Positions 1-10,920 of a DNA stretch of 64,000 nt are shown in pieces (the first letter of the stretch is position 1; every line of letters begins with the position of its first letter). The stretch is from the NCBI RefSeq assembly GCF_003254395.2, contig NC_037643.1, forward strand, positions 6,282,963 through 6,346,962, read 5' to 3'. Made by a program: the position numbers and the translations under genes. The notes under the pieces were generated by a model. It was not told the DNA's origin. It made no database searches and saw only the letters and a program-made list of their open reading frames with translations. The stretch is from Apis mellifera. Its lineage: Eukaryota; Arthropoda; Insecta; Hymenoptera; Apidae.

Positions 1-1680
1 TACAATTGTAATTAATAGTAAGTTTAATTTTCCTCATGAATCCAAAACTGTCGATCTTCAATGCGATTCCTTCGAAAGCAATAATTTCAATTGTTTGATT
101 TTGATTCGATTAAGTTTTATATTTCAAGACAAATCGCTCGTTACTATTATTATATCATTTAAACTGTTTAACGAAAAAAAAAAATGATTGAATGAAATAA
201 AAATATTTCTTTAACGTGTTCATCGTTAAGCATAGCGATTCATTTAACGATAATATCACGTAATTAAATTCGTAAGTGGAAACGTTCTATAGAGGAACAG
301 TCTGTCTGGTAGAATTATACGTTTATAAAGGGATTCATAAGAGAAATGGTTTTTTAAAAAAAAAAGGATTTATTAACTCTTCCAAATTAAGCTCTTCCGT
401 GTAAAACATCGTTTTTTTTTTTTTTTTTTTACGTTTCGTCGTAATAAAGTCTGAAAATTCGCGCAATAATTCCTTCGTTGATACACCTATATTTATTTTA
501 TTCAAATATTTCACATATTTAAATCTGAAAAGAGTTATTACTTCGTTTATAATAAAAAAAAAAAAAAAAAAGAAAAACAAGAACGGGATTTCATTATGGC
601 TTGATGAAAAAAAAAAAAAAGAGAAAAGACATACAATAGTGACTTTCATAAAGTCTTTAATTAAGATTCACGTTTAATAATAATAAACAAAAAAAAGAAA
701 CCTTTCAATTTATTATTACAATATCGCATTACATAAAAAAAAAACCCATTCTTCCAGACACGTTATTTTTCTCGGTTACAAATTTAATCCCCGCCACGCA
801 TACTCCATTATTCACAGTCGAAGAAAGGGGAACGATCCATCTCCGAGTCCTTTTTATCAACTTTCATTTTACAATTCCGCTTTTATTCTCCCTCTCCCTC
901 GTGCCATGATTTTTCTTTCTCTTTCTCTCTCTGTCTCTCTCTGTCTCTCTCTCTCGTCAGCCGCTTTTCTCCACGTTCCGCGCATGGAGCAAAATCTCGT
1001 CGAGCATAATCACGTATAATCGTTCACGTGTGAAGTCCACGGGAGTGCAACATGTACGCATCGATGCTCGACTGCGTGGAACTCCCAATAGATATGCGGC
1101 CCGGTATCCGAGACGCTACTCGAAAATGCTATTCCATTCGAAGGTTATTCATGCGCTGCTAAATCAGTAATCGAGCGTGCGCTAGAGAATTGAAATATGA
1201 GAGCGTAATGCGCGTAAAGAGGAATAGACCATGCGCGATTTAATACCAACTTGCTTCACCATTCGTTCTAGCTCCGTCCTTAGAGTTCTTCTACACGGGA
1301 CGGTAGAATACGATTATTCTGCTAATTGCGGTGGAAATTGGAAATTTTTACGTTGAGAATTTTCACGTCCGCTCTAATTGACGATCTATTATTATCCGTG
1401 AATTTAATTGATTATATCTTGTCTCGAAGATTCGTCTCGTAATTCTTAAGGATTAGATTCTGAAGATCGTCTAGGGTTCACTAGGAATACCCTAGAATCG
1501 AATTAGATGGACTTTGCCTGGCTGATCTGAATACGATCAACAGTAAGGGCAATTTTATTGATTGCAATACAATTGAAACGGAATTTAAATATTTTATTTG
1601 AATAATTTAGAAGAGATGATGAATTTTTGATAAATTTTCATCGATTTTTGCAAATAAACAACGCACATATTTAAGGTAGA
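1..1680. other. AT-rich non-coding DNA
   Basis: I see no gene here. The stretch has long homopolymer runs (T at 412-430, A at 554-571) and a pyrimidine microsatellite at 911-955. From about 960 to 1300 it becomes more complex and CpG-rich, in the style of bee intergenic or intronic DNA. The one 104-codon open frame on the minus strand (335-649) is a translation of poly-A/poly-T runs and is not taken as a gene. Confidence 0.55.
911..955. repeat. CT-rich microsatellite
   Basis: Imperfect (CT)n tract with interspersed TTTC and CTGT units. It is simple sequence with no coding value. Confidence 0.85.
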
Positions 1681-2640
1681 ATGTTACAGGTATATCTGGA
1701 TTATTAACGTGTATACTTACGAGTAAGAGACACTATCTACCAAGTAAGAGACACGGAGAAACTCATTTTAAAGTGTAGAAACTTTATAACTATGTTATAA
1801 CGACCACGATTAAGAGGCACAGATTGTAGAACACGAGTTCTACGCGATCATCACAGAAACCTTGGACAGTAGAACTAGCCGCAGACCATGGTGTCGTGGG
1901 ACAAGTCGCGGCATGCCACAATGCCGTGAGACCTAGATCAATACGATTTAACGGACACAAAACCCATCCTGGACCACAACAAGATCGTGGGACTCGATCT
2001 CGATCGCCTTGAATTCACAGCTGTGAAGATTAAGAGGGAAATTATGAGACTTACATGTTCAGAGTTCCAATAGCCTCCTTAAAATACACAACGAACAAAC
2101 TGTTGAGACCAGTCTAGAATTGTAAAAAATACTCGAAAAATTGTACGATCTTGATTCATTCGTTATCCTTCCTTGATCTTTATATCGGGATCTTGACAAT
2201 AGATCAAGAACCAGAATCCTGAATACTTCGTGATCTTTCTTTTTCCTCGTCATATATCATCTATAACTTTATTCCATCTAAAAAATAAAATTCCTTTACA
2301 ATAAATAGTTATAACTTCGTATAATAATTCGCAACTCAACGCAATCCATCTAATCATAGATACGGATAAAGAATGATTCTTTACAATGATTCTCTACAGA
2401 AATAAACATTCACTATTTTTTCACGCAATAATCTCACACTCTCTTATATATCCTTCTTATATCCATCATCAAAGGGATTTTGAAACGACAGATTCAATGA
2501 TACGTATTCGAGAAGAGGGAAAGAGAAAGAGGAGGCGTCGAAACAGAGGCGAAAGTTCGATGACTTCTAAACTAAGCGATTATACGTGGAGCCGCGTGTA
2601 TAACTATAGCAAACAAACCGTTGGAGTGTAAACTCTTGAT
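1681..2640. other. Non-coding stretch with short direct and inverted repeats
   Basis: No gene recognised. The 12-bp word AGTAAGAGACAC occurs twice, at 1722-1733 and 1743-1754. Around 1830-1960 there are short dyads (AGAAC..GTTCT, CGGCAT..ATGCCG) in a more complex, less CpG-rich text than its surroundings. It could be a decayed mobile element, but no ends or coding remnant can be named. The open frames of 64 and 81 codons at 2059-2253 (minus) and 2386-2631 (plus) have no recognisable domain. Confidence 0.4.
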
Positions 2641-4142
2641 GACTTTGGGCGCACGCTCGCGGCGTGATTACATTTTACACGAGTGGAGTGCACGTGAAAC
2701 GTGATTAAATTCATCGTTACCTCCTTCGCGGATTCCTTACCAACTTACGTTTAATCGATTTCGAGTATAATTAGCGAAAGGGCGCGTCTACGCCTGATGA
2801 TAATAATAATAATAATGGGAGGAGGAATTGTAATACCCCCCATCCCTTCAAGGGGGGTTGGAAACGGGGTTGGAACAATAACAAAGACGCGATAGACAGG
2901 TTCTAACGAGGAAATCTGGTAACGTGGGCGATGTTAATTAGCATGCCCGAGTGTCGTCTCATTCTACACGTCGCTGTTTCCACAATTCCTAATTCCATCT
3001 GCTCTAATCCTCCGACGCGTAACCCACATCCAATTAGTTTGAGATTTGTGCGGCGCCAGATTTGAATATATATTACGTGTGTGGAAAAATAATGGCATCG
3101 AGATGATTACTTTATTCGTTTTTCCTTCGTCTGAAAATTATTTATTTCTATGATCGAATTCGATTGAATAATTTCTCAAAATCGATCGATCCAAGTTTTA
3201 TTTATTTCATGAAAATATCGTTAGTTGAAAATTGATGAAGATCGATAAAGATCTTCTATCTTTTGGATTATTCGTATTCTAGTTGCTGAATACTTAAATG
3301 AATTTATAAATAATTAATCTTAAGATCGTCGAAATTTATACTATTCGAGGCTATGCGCTTGAAAATTTCCAAGAACTTCGAGATTTCCCTATTAATAGTT
3401 TAAGCTAAACTTTCAGTCATTAAACAGCTATTAAGCTTTTAACATGCGTCATAAGAGTCTTTTTTCCGATATTTGTTTCCCTCCCTTAAAGTCAAATTTA
3501 TCGTACAATTAGCTAAACTATCCTCGCGCTATTATTATGCATTTAATCTAAGTTAATTAAAATTAATTTATCGCGCACTGAAGGTAACTCCGTGAGACTA
3601 CGTTTATTACGAAGCACGTAAGCATATACACTCACGAGTACTTTATGCATCATGCGGTTAGTATCGCGCTTTTTTAAAAAATTTACATCGTGATAACCCC
3701 GCAGGAATGATTATAAAAAAATTCGTATAATTATTCTCACGCTCGGTATCTTGATAAATTCGAAATAAATGTATTTCGAGAAACTATTGTAATTTATATT
3801 TTGATACGTAATTTTTTATCATATTTTTTCAACTACAATATACGAGAGTAGTATAGCATTGATCTGCGCCTAGAAATGATACAGTCATCGTGTCCTCAAC
3901 TACTGGCAAGTGGTATAGCTCAACGAATAGGTCATCGATCTCGAATGTATTAAGACAAGTTTGCTAGCCAACTCTAGTAACAAAATTTTCATTCGTTCTC
4001 ACATTTTCTTTACTTTTTATATTTACATAATATTTAAACACATTATTCTAACATTTCTAACATTGAAATGAAAAACAAAAAAAAATTACAATACTCTATC
4101 ATTGATCTATAATGTATTTCTTCTTCTTTTCTTTTATTTTAG
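2641..4142. other. AT-rich non-coding stretch
   Basis: No gene recognised. It includes a short TAA/AAT trinucleotide run near 2800-2816 and otherwise unremarkable AT-rich DNA. At 3840-3990 there is a more complex 150-bp patch with a short open frame. This could be a 5' exon of the small gene that follows, but I cannot identify its donor with confidence. A strong polypyrimidine tract ending in AG at 4141-4142 closes the stretch. Confidence 0.4.
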
Positions 4143-4258
4143 GACTACATCATATTTTATGCATACATTCTGTCTCAACATAATAATTAGATACCCTATA
4201 TATTCCTCAATCCCTTAGAATTAAGTAAACTGTTAAAAAATGATAATTGGCTGAAAAT

Positions 4259-4856
4259 ATGGATGATTTAAAAGGTAAGTACAATAAGGTAAGTATGAAA
4301 GGTAAGTATAAAAGGCAAATAGAAAAAGACTATAAATTATATATGCCACCTCTTTCAATTATCCTAATAAAAATAGTAATAAGAAAAATATCAGCTTTGA
4401 AATTTTAGAAAAAATAAATACGACCTCCTATTAAATTATATTCTCCTAATACAAGATTAAATATTCGAATAAAAATTTTTGCTTCTCAAAAATTGGATTT
4501 TGTATTAGGAGAACATAACGTGATAGGAGGTCGCTCGAGAAATATTTCCAAGAATTTTAACAGTTCTTGGAAATGATGTCATATTCCTCGAACTTCTAAA
4601 ATTTTTGGAAATGACATCATATTCTTAGACTTATCGAAACTTTTTAACGAACGAAATTTACAACTAATTTTTCGATTCTGTTTTAGGACAATATAAGTTG
4701 ATAGAAGATTGCTCAGACATCAATCACTGTGAGAACAAGATCGATCAGCAACATGAATCTCAAGTTGACACATTCATCAGCAGCCCTTACATCGCTACCA
4801 TCATTTCAACGGGATGCAGTATCTTTAAGATGAAACTACGTCAAGACAACGTATAA
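4259..4856 (+). CDS. Candidate two-exon gene for a 61-residue protein of unknown function
   Basis: Not recognised as any known family. Exon 1 probably begins after a strong acceptor (polypyrimidine tract then AG at 4141-4142). It is non-coding up to the ATG at 4259 (in-frame stop at 4244) and ends ATG GAT GAT TTA AAA G at 4274, followed by a perfect GTAAGT donor. Exon 2 begins after a T-rich tract and TTTTAG at 4681-4686 and continues the same phase for 55 codons to TAA at 4854-4856. The joined product starts MDDLKGQYKLIEDC and ends FKMKLRQDNV. It is polar, has cysteines at positions 14, 20 and 49, and has no signal peptide or clear membrane segment, although residues 40-49 are somewhat hydrophobic. 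Poly(A) signals follow at 4927 and 4997. Exon 2 is visibly less AT-rich than its flanks. The call rests on splice-site logic and an open frame only. A chance open frame or a non-coding spliced RNA are the alternatives. Confidence 0.35.
4272..4324 (+). repeat. 13-14 bp minisatellite that triplicates a consensus 5' splice site
   Basis: Four tandem copies of AAGGTAAGTAYRA-like units, the last decayed to AAGGCAAATAGAA. The first three each contain AAGGTAAGT, a perfect insect donor, with GT at 4275, 4289 and 4302. The first and third donors differ by exactly 27 bases, so both keep the phase needed for the acceptor at 4686. The second would shift the frame. The repeat can be seen directly; its use in splicing is inferred. 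Confidence 0.7.
4421..4533. repeat. Imperfect inverted repeat inside the candidate intron
   Basis: The left arm, about 4421-4455 (CGACCTCCTATTAAATTATA and onward), and the right arm, about 4500-4533 (ending TGATAGGAGGTCG), are reverse complements over about 34 bp with a handful of mismatches. They are separated by about 44 bp. The right arm reads TTGTATTAGGAGAACATAAC and is the same motif that recurs in every satellite unit downstream. A transcript would be able to form a long hairpin here. Confidence 0.75.
4544..4574. repeat. 11-bp perfect hairpin
   Basis: ATTTCCAAGAA (4544-4554) and TTCTTGGAAAT (4564-4574) are perfect reverse complements with a 9-base loop. It lies in the candidate intron, just after the inverted repeat at 4421-4533. 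Confidence 0.75.
4564..4640 (+). repeat. 38-bp degenerate tandem duplication
   Basis: The segment beginning TTCTTGGAAATGATGTCATA is followed 38 bases later by a diverged copy with TTTTGGAAATGACATCATAT. Both copies continue with ATTC and an ACTT-rich tail. It is an old local duplication inside the candidate intron. Confidence 0.6.
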
Positions 4857-4926
4857 TCAAGACCATTTCAAAATATATATATAAATACTGTATATATAAA
4901 TGTAATATTATATACAATGTATTGTT

Positions 4927-4932
4927 AATAAA
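4927..4932 (+). promoter_or_regulatory. Candidate poly(A) signal AATAAA
   Basis: AATAAA lies 71 bp after the stop of the candidate small gene, in AT-rich DNA. A second AATAAA is at 4997-5002. The hexamer is common by chance in DNA this AT-rich, so its weight comes only from its position. Confidence 0.3.
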
Positions 4933-5186
4933 TCTGTATACAATATACTAATATAATATGTAATATAGTCATATATGTAATGTAATTTTAATACTTAATA
5001 AAAAAATATATATAGCACATATTTTCTACTTTCTTTTTATTTCTTTTCCTACCCACATTTCCTAACAATATATCCAGCTTACAAACAATCTGAAATAATA
5101 AAAGATAAATATAATTGCAAGTCGAACAAATTATATAAATATTCTTAAATAAAATGATAGAAAAATATCATGTTGAAAATGTATAT
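4933..5186. other. AT-rich linker between candidate gene and satellite array
   Basis: Low-complexity TA-rich DNA with no coding signal. It ends at the first satellite unit, whose shared sequence begins at about 5187. Confidence 0.6.
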
Positions 5187-8100
5187 AAATTTGAGCTTGA
5201 AAGTTTTTTATTGGTCAACCTACTAAAAAAATGAGAGCGCCAGACTATAGCCCTTTCGAAACCATTCAACTTTTATTTGAAACATTTTTTAATATTCTGA
5301 ATAATAAACGAGATATTTAAAAAAAGGTATTGCTGCCGAAAATCCCGGGACCGAAGAAAAATTTTTGGCCAAAAATTCGATTTTGTATTAGGAGAACATG
5401 ATACGAGAGGAGGTCTACCTCCTGATACTTTCTAATTTTTGCTATATCTCTTAAACTAATGGTTTTTTGCTATAAGTGGGTTAATACTTTTTTGTAGCAA
5501 ATTTAACGCTCCATCGATTGGTGCATTAAAAAATACACGTTATCAGTAAAAAAAATAAATTTGAGCTTGAAAGTTTTTTATTGGTCAACCTACTAAAAAA
5601 ATGAGAGCGCCAGACTATAGCCCTTTCGAAACCATTCAACTTTTATTTGAAACATTTTTTAATATTCTGAACAATAAACGAGATATTTAAAAAAAATGCT
5701 GCCGAAAATCCCGGGACCGAAGAAAAATTTTTGGCCAAAAATTCGATTTTGTATTAGGAGAACATGATACGAGAGGAGGTCTACCTCCTGATACTTTCTA
5801 ATTTTTGCTATATCTCTTAAACTAATGGTTTTTTGCTATAAGTGGGTTAATACTTTTTTGTAGCAAATTTAACGCTCCATCGATTGGTGCATTAAAAAAT
5901 ACACGTTATCAGTAAAAAAAATAAATTTGAGCTTGAAAGTTTTTTATTGGTCAACCTACTAAAAAAATGAGAGCGCCAGACTATAGCCCTTTCGAAACCA
6001 TTCAACTTTTATTTGAAACATTTTTTAATATTCTGAATAATAAACGAGATATTTAAAAAAAGGTATTGCTGCCGAAAATCCCGGGACCGAAGAAAAATTT
6101 TTGGCCAAAAATTCGATTTTGTATTAGGAGAACATGATACGAGAGGAGGTCTACCTCCTGATACTTTCTAATTTTTGCTATATCTCTTAAACTAATGGTT
6201 TTTTGCTATAAGTGGGTTAATACTTTTTTGTAGCAAATTTAACGCTCCATCGATTGGTGCATTAAAAAATACACGTTATCAGTAAAAAAATAAATTTGAG
6301 CTTGAAAGTTTTTTATTGGTCAACCTACTAAAAAAATGAGAGCGCCAGACTATAGCCCTTTCGAAACCATTCAACTTTTATTTGAAACATTTTTTAATAT
6401 TCTGAAAATAAACGAGATATTTAAAAAAAATTGCTGCCGAAAATCCCGGGACCGAAGAAAAATTTTTGGCCAAAAATTCGATTTTGTATTAGGAGAACAT
6501 GATACGAGAGGAGGTCTACCTCCTGATACTTTCTAATTTTTGCTATATCTCTTAAACTAATGGTTTTTTGCTATAAGTGGGTTAATACTTTTTTGTAGCA
6601 AATTTAACGCTCCATCGATTGGTGCATTAAAAAATACACGTTATCAGTAAAAAAAATAAATTTGAGCTTGAAAGTTTTTTATTGGTCAACCTACTAAAAA
6701 AATGAGAGCGCCAGACTATAGCCCTTTCGAAACCATTCAACTTTTATTTGAAACATTTTTTAATATTCTGAATAATAAACGAGATATTTAAAAAAAGGTA
6801 TTGCTGCCGAAAATCCCGGGACCGAAGAAAAATTTTTGGCCAAAAATTCGATTTTGTATTAGGAGAACATGATACGAGAGGAGGTCTACCTCCTGATACT
6901 TTCTAATTTTTGCTATATCTCTTAAACTAATGGTTTTTTGCTATAAGTGGGTTAATACTTTTTTGTAGCAAATTTAACGCTCCATCGATTGGTGCATTAA
7001 AAAATACACGTTATCAGTAAAAAAATAAATTTGAGCTTGAAAGTTTTTTATTGGTCAACCTACTAAAAAAATGAGAGCGCCAGACTATAGCCCTTTCGAA
7101 ACCATTCAACTTTTATTTGAAACATTTTTTAATATTCTGAATAATAAACGAGATATTTAAAAAAAGGTATGCTGCCGAAAATCCCGGGACCGAAGAAAAA
7201 TTTTTGGCCAAAAATTCGATTTTGTATTAGGAGAACATGATACGAGAGGAGGTCTACCTCCTGATACTTTCTAATTTTTGCTATATCTCTTAAACTAATG
7301 GTTTTTTGCTATAAGTGGGTTAATACTTTTTTGTAGCAAATTTAACGCTCCATCGATTGGTGCATTAAAAAATACACGTTATCAGTAAAAAAAATAAATT
7401 TGAGCTTGAAAGTTTTTTATTGGTCAACCTACTAAAAAAATGAGAGCGCCAGACTATAGCCCTTTCGAAACCATTCAACTTTTATTTGAAACATTTTTTA
7501 ATATTCTGAATAATAAACGAGATATTTAAAAAAAGGTATTGCTGCCGAAAATCCCGGGACCGAAGAAAAATTTTTGGCCAAAAATTCGATTTTGTATTAG
7601 GAGAACATGATACGAGAGGAGGTCTACCTCCTGATACTTTCTAATTTTTGCTATATCTCTTAAACTAATGGTTTTTTGCTATAAGTGGGTTAATACTTTT
7701 TTGTAGCAAATTTAACGCTCCATCGATTGGTGCATTAAAAAATACACGTTATCAGTAAAAAAAATAAATTTGAGCTTGAAAGTTTTTTATTGGTCAACCT
7801 ACTAAAAAAATGAGAGCGCCAGACTATAGCCCTTTCGAAACCATTCAACTTTTATTTGAAACATTTTTTAATATTCTGAATAATAAACGAGATATTTAAA
7901 AAAAGTATGCTGCCGAAAATCCCGGGACCGAAGAAAAATTTTTGGCCAAAAATTCGATTTTGTATTAGGAGAACATGATACGAGAGGAGGTCTACCTCCT
8001 GATACTTTCTAATTTTTGCTATATCTCTTAAACTAATGGTTTTTTGCTATAAGTGGGTTAATACTTTTTTGTAGCAAATTTAACGCTCCATCGATTGGTG

Positions 8101-10920
8101 CATTAAAAAATACACGTTATCAGTAAAAAAAATAAATTTGAGCTTGAAAGTTTTTTATTGGTCAACCTACTAAAAAAATGAGAGCGCCAGACTATAGCCC
8201 TTTCGAAACCATTCAACTTTTATTTGAAACATTTTTTAATATTCTGAATAATAAACGAGATATTTAAAAAAGGTATTGCTGCCGAAAATCCCGGGACCGA
8301 AGAAAAATTTTTGGCCAAAAATTCGATTTTGTATTAGGAGAACATGATACGAGAGGAGGTCTACCTCCTGATACTTTCTAATTTTTGCTATATCTCTTAA
8401 ACTAATGGTTTTTTGCTATAAGTGGGTTAATACTTTTTTGTAGCAAATTTAACGCTCCATCGATTGGTGCATTAAAAAATACACGTTATCAGTAAAAAAA
8501 ATAAATTTGAGCTTGAAAGTTTTTTATTGGTCAACCTACTAAAAAATGAGAGCGCCAGACTATAGCCCTTTCGAAACCATTCAACTTTTATTTGAAACAT
8601 TTTTTAATATTCTGAATAATAAACGAGATATTTAAAAAAAGGTATTGCTGCCGAAAATCCCGGGACCGAAGAAAAATTTTTGGCCAAAAATTCGATTTTG
8701 TATTAGGAGAACATGATACGAGAGGAGGTCTACCTCCTGATACTTTCTAATTTTTGCTATATCTCTTAAACTAATGGTTTTTTGCTATAAGTGGGTTAAT
8801 ACTTTTTTGTAGCAAATTTAACGCTCCATCGATTGGTGCATTAAAAAATACACGTTATCAGTAAAAAAAATAAATTTGAGCTTGAAAGTTTTTTATTGGT
8901 CAACCTACTAAAAAAATGAGAGCGCCAGACTATAGCCCTTTCGAAACCATTCAACTTTTATTTGAAACATTTTTTAATATTCTGAATAATAAACGAGATA
9001 TTTAAAAAAAGGTATTGCTGCCGAAAATCCCGGGACCGAAGAAAAATTTTTGGCCAAAAATTCGATTTTGTATTAGGAGAACATGATACGAGAGGAGGTC
9101 TACCTCCTGATACTTTCTAATTTTTGCTATATCTCTTAAACTAATGGTTTTTTGCTATAAGTGGGTTAATACTTTTTTGTAGCAAATTTAACGCTCCATC
9201 GATTGGTGCATTAAAAAATACACGTTATCAGTAAAAAAAATAAATTTGAGCTTGAAAGTTTTTTATTGGTCAACCTACTAAAAAAATGAGAGCGCCAGAC
9301 TATAGCCCTTTCGAAACCATTCAACTTTTATTTGAAACATTTTTTAATATTCTGAATAATAAACGAGATATTTAAAAAAAGGTATTGCTGCCGAAAATCC
9401 CGGGACCGAAGAAAAATTTTTGGCCAAAAATTCGATTTTGTATTAGGAGAACATGATACGAGAGGAGGTCTACCTCCTGATACTTTCTAATTTTTGCTAT
9501 ATCTCTTAAACTAATGGTTTTTGCTATAAGTGGGTTAATACTTTTTTGTAGCAAATTTAACGCTCCATCGATTGGTGCATTAAAAAATACACGTTATCAG
9601 TAAAAAAAATAAATTTGAGCTTGAAAGTTTTTTATTGGTCAACCTACTAAAAAAATGAGAGCGCCAGACTATAGCCCTTTCGAAACCATTCAACTTTTAT
9701 TTGAAACATTTTTTAATATTCTGAATAATAAACGAGATATTTAAAAAAAGGTATTGCTGCCGAAAATCCCGGGACCGAAGAAAAATTTTTGGCCAAAAAT
9801 TCGATTTTGTATTAGGAGAACATGATACGAGAGGAGGTCTACCTCCTGATACTTTCTAATTTTTGCTATATCTCTTAAACTAATGGTTTTTTGCTATAAG
9901 TGGGTTAATACTTTTTTGTAGCAAATTTAACGCTCCATCGATTGGTGCATTAAAAAATACACGTTATCAGTAAAAAAAATAAATTTGAGCTTGAAAGTTT
10001 TTTATTGGTCAACCTACTAAAAAATGAGAGCGCCAGACTATAGCCCTTTCGAAACCATTCAACTTTTATTTGAAACATTTTTTAATATTCTGAAAATAAA
10101 CGAGATATTTAAAAAAAATGCTGCCGAAAATCCCGGGACCGAAGAAAAATTTTTGGCCAAAAATTCGATTTTGTATTAGGAGAACATGATACGAGAGGAG
10201 GTCTACCTCCTGATACTTTCTAATTTTTGCTATATCTCTTAAACTAATGGTTTTTTGCTATAAGTGGGTTAATACTTTTTTGTAGCAAATTTAACGCTCC
10301 ATCGATTGGTGCATTAAAAAATACACGTTATCAGTAAAAAAATAAATTTGAGCTTGAAAGTTTTTATTGGTCAACCTACTAAAAAAATGAGAGCGCCAGA
10401 CTATAGCCCTTTCGAAACCATTCAACTTTTATTTGAAACATTTTTTAATATTCTGAATAATAAACGAGATATTTAAAAAAAGGTATTGCTGCCGAAAATC
10501 CCGGGACCGAAGAAAAATTTTTGGCCAAAAATTCGATTTTGTATTAGGAGAACATGATACGAGAGGAGGTCTACCTCCTGATACTTTCTAATTTTTGCTA
10601 TATCTCTTAAACTAATGGTTTTTTGCTATAAGTGGGTTAATACTTTTTGTAGCAAATTTAACGCTCCATCGATTGGTGCATTAAAAATACACGTTATCAG
10701 TAAAAAAAATAAATTTGAGCTTGAAAGTTTTTTATTGGTCAACCTACTAAAAAAATGAGAGCGCCAGACTATAGCCCTTTCGAAACCATTCAACTTTTAT
10801 TTGAAACATTTTTTAATATTCTGAATAATAAACGAGACATTTAAAAAAAGGTATTGCTGCCGAAAATCCCGGGACCGAAGAAAAATTTTTGGCCAAAAAT
10901 TCGATTTTGTATTAGGAGAA
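5187..10920 (+). repeat. Satellite array: about 15.6 head-to-tail units of about 369 bp
   Basis: Using the word TTGAGCTTGAAAG as phase marker, units start at 5191, 5561, 5927, 6296, 6662, 7031, 7400, 7770, 8138, 8507, 8876, 9246, 9615, 9985, 10348 and 10715. The periods are 363-370. Units are almost identical. Nearly all differences are homopolymer-length changes and small indels, for example loss of GG or GGTAT before GCTGCC in some units and AATAATAAAC shortened to AAATAAAC. Base substitutions are very few. The last unit runs to about 10920 and then diverges. Each unit has one CCCGGG, one ATCGAT, an 18-bp palindrome AATTTTTGGCCAAAAATT (5360-5377 in unit 1) and the dyad AGGAGGT-CT-ACCTCCT (5408-5423). 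The near identity suggests recent amplification or homogenisation. I do not recognise it as a named bee satellite. Confidence 0.97.

Noticed and set aside
3880..3980. tRNA-like or SINE-like segment (GGTATAGCTCAACGAATAGG..)
   Set aside because: It resembles a type 2 box A only loosely. There is no proper D-stem and no GGTTCGANTCC box B at the right spacing, so no tRNA or SINE is called.
5303..5391. A 65-bp mini-intron (AAAAAAAG/GTATTG..TATTAG/GAG) in the satellite unit
   Set aside because: The donor-like GGTATT is missing or altered in several units, and the upstream frame ends before it, so there is no consistent splicing logic.
6336..6536. 66-codon frame starting MRAPDYSPFETIQ inside one satellite unit
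   Set aside because: It is open only in a unit with a local indel. In most units the same start ends after about 29 codons (..NNKRDI then stop), so coding is not maintained across the array.
5187..10920. CRISPR array
   Set aside because: Units are about 369 bp, head-to-tail and nearly identical, with no unique spacers, in eukaryotic-type DNA.
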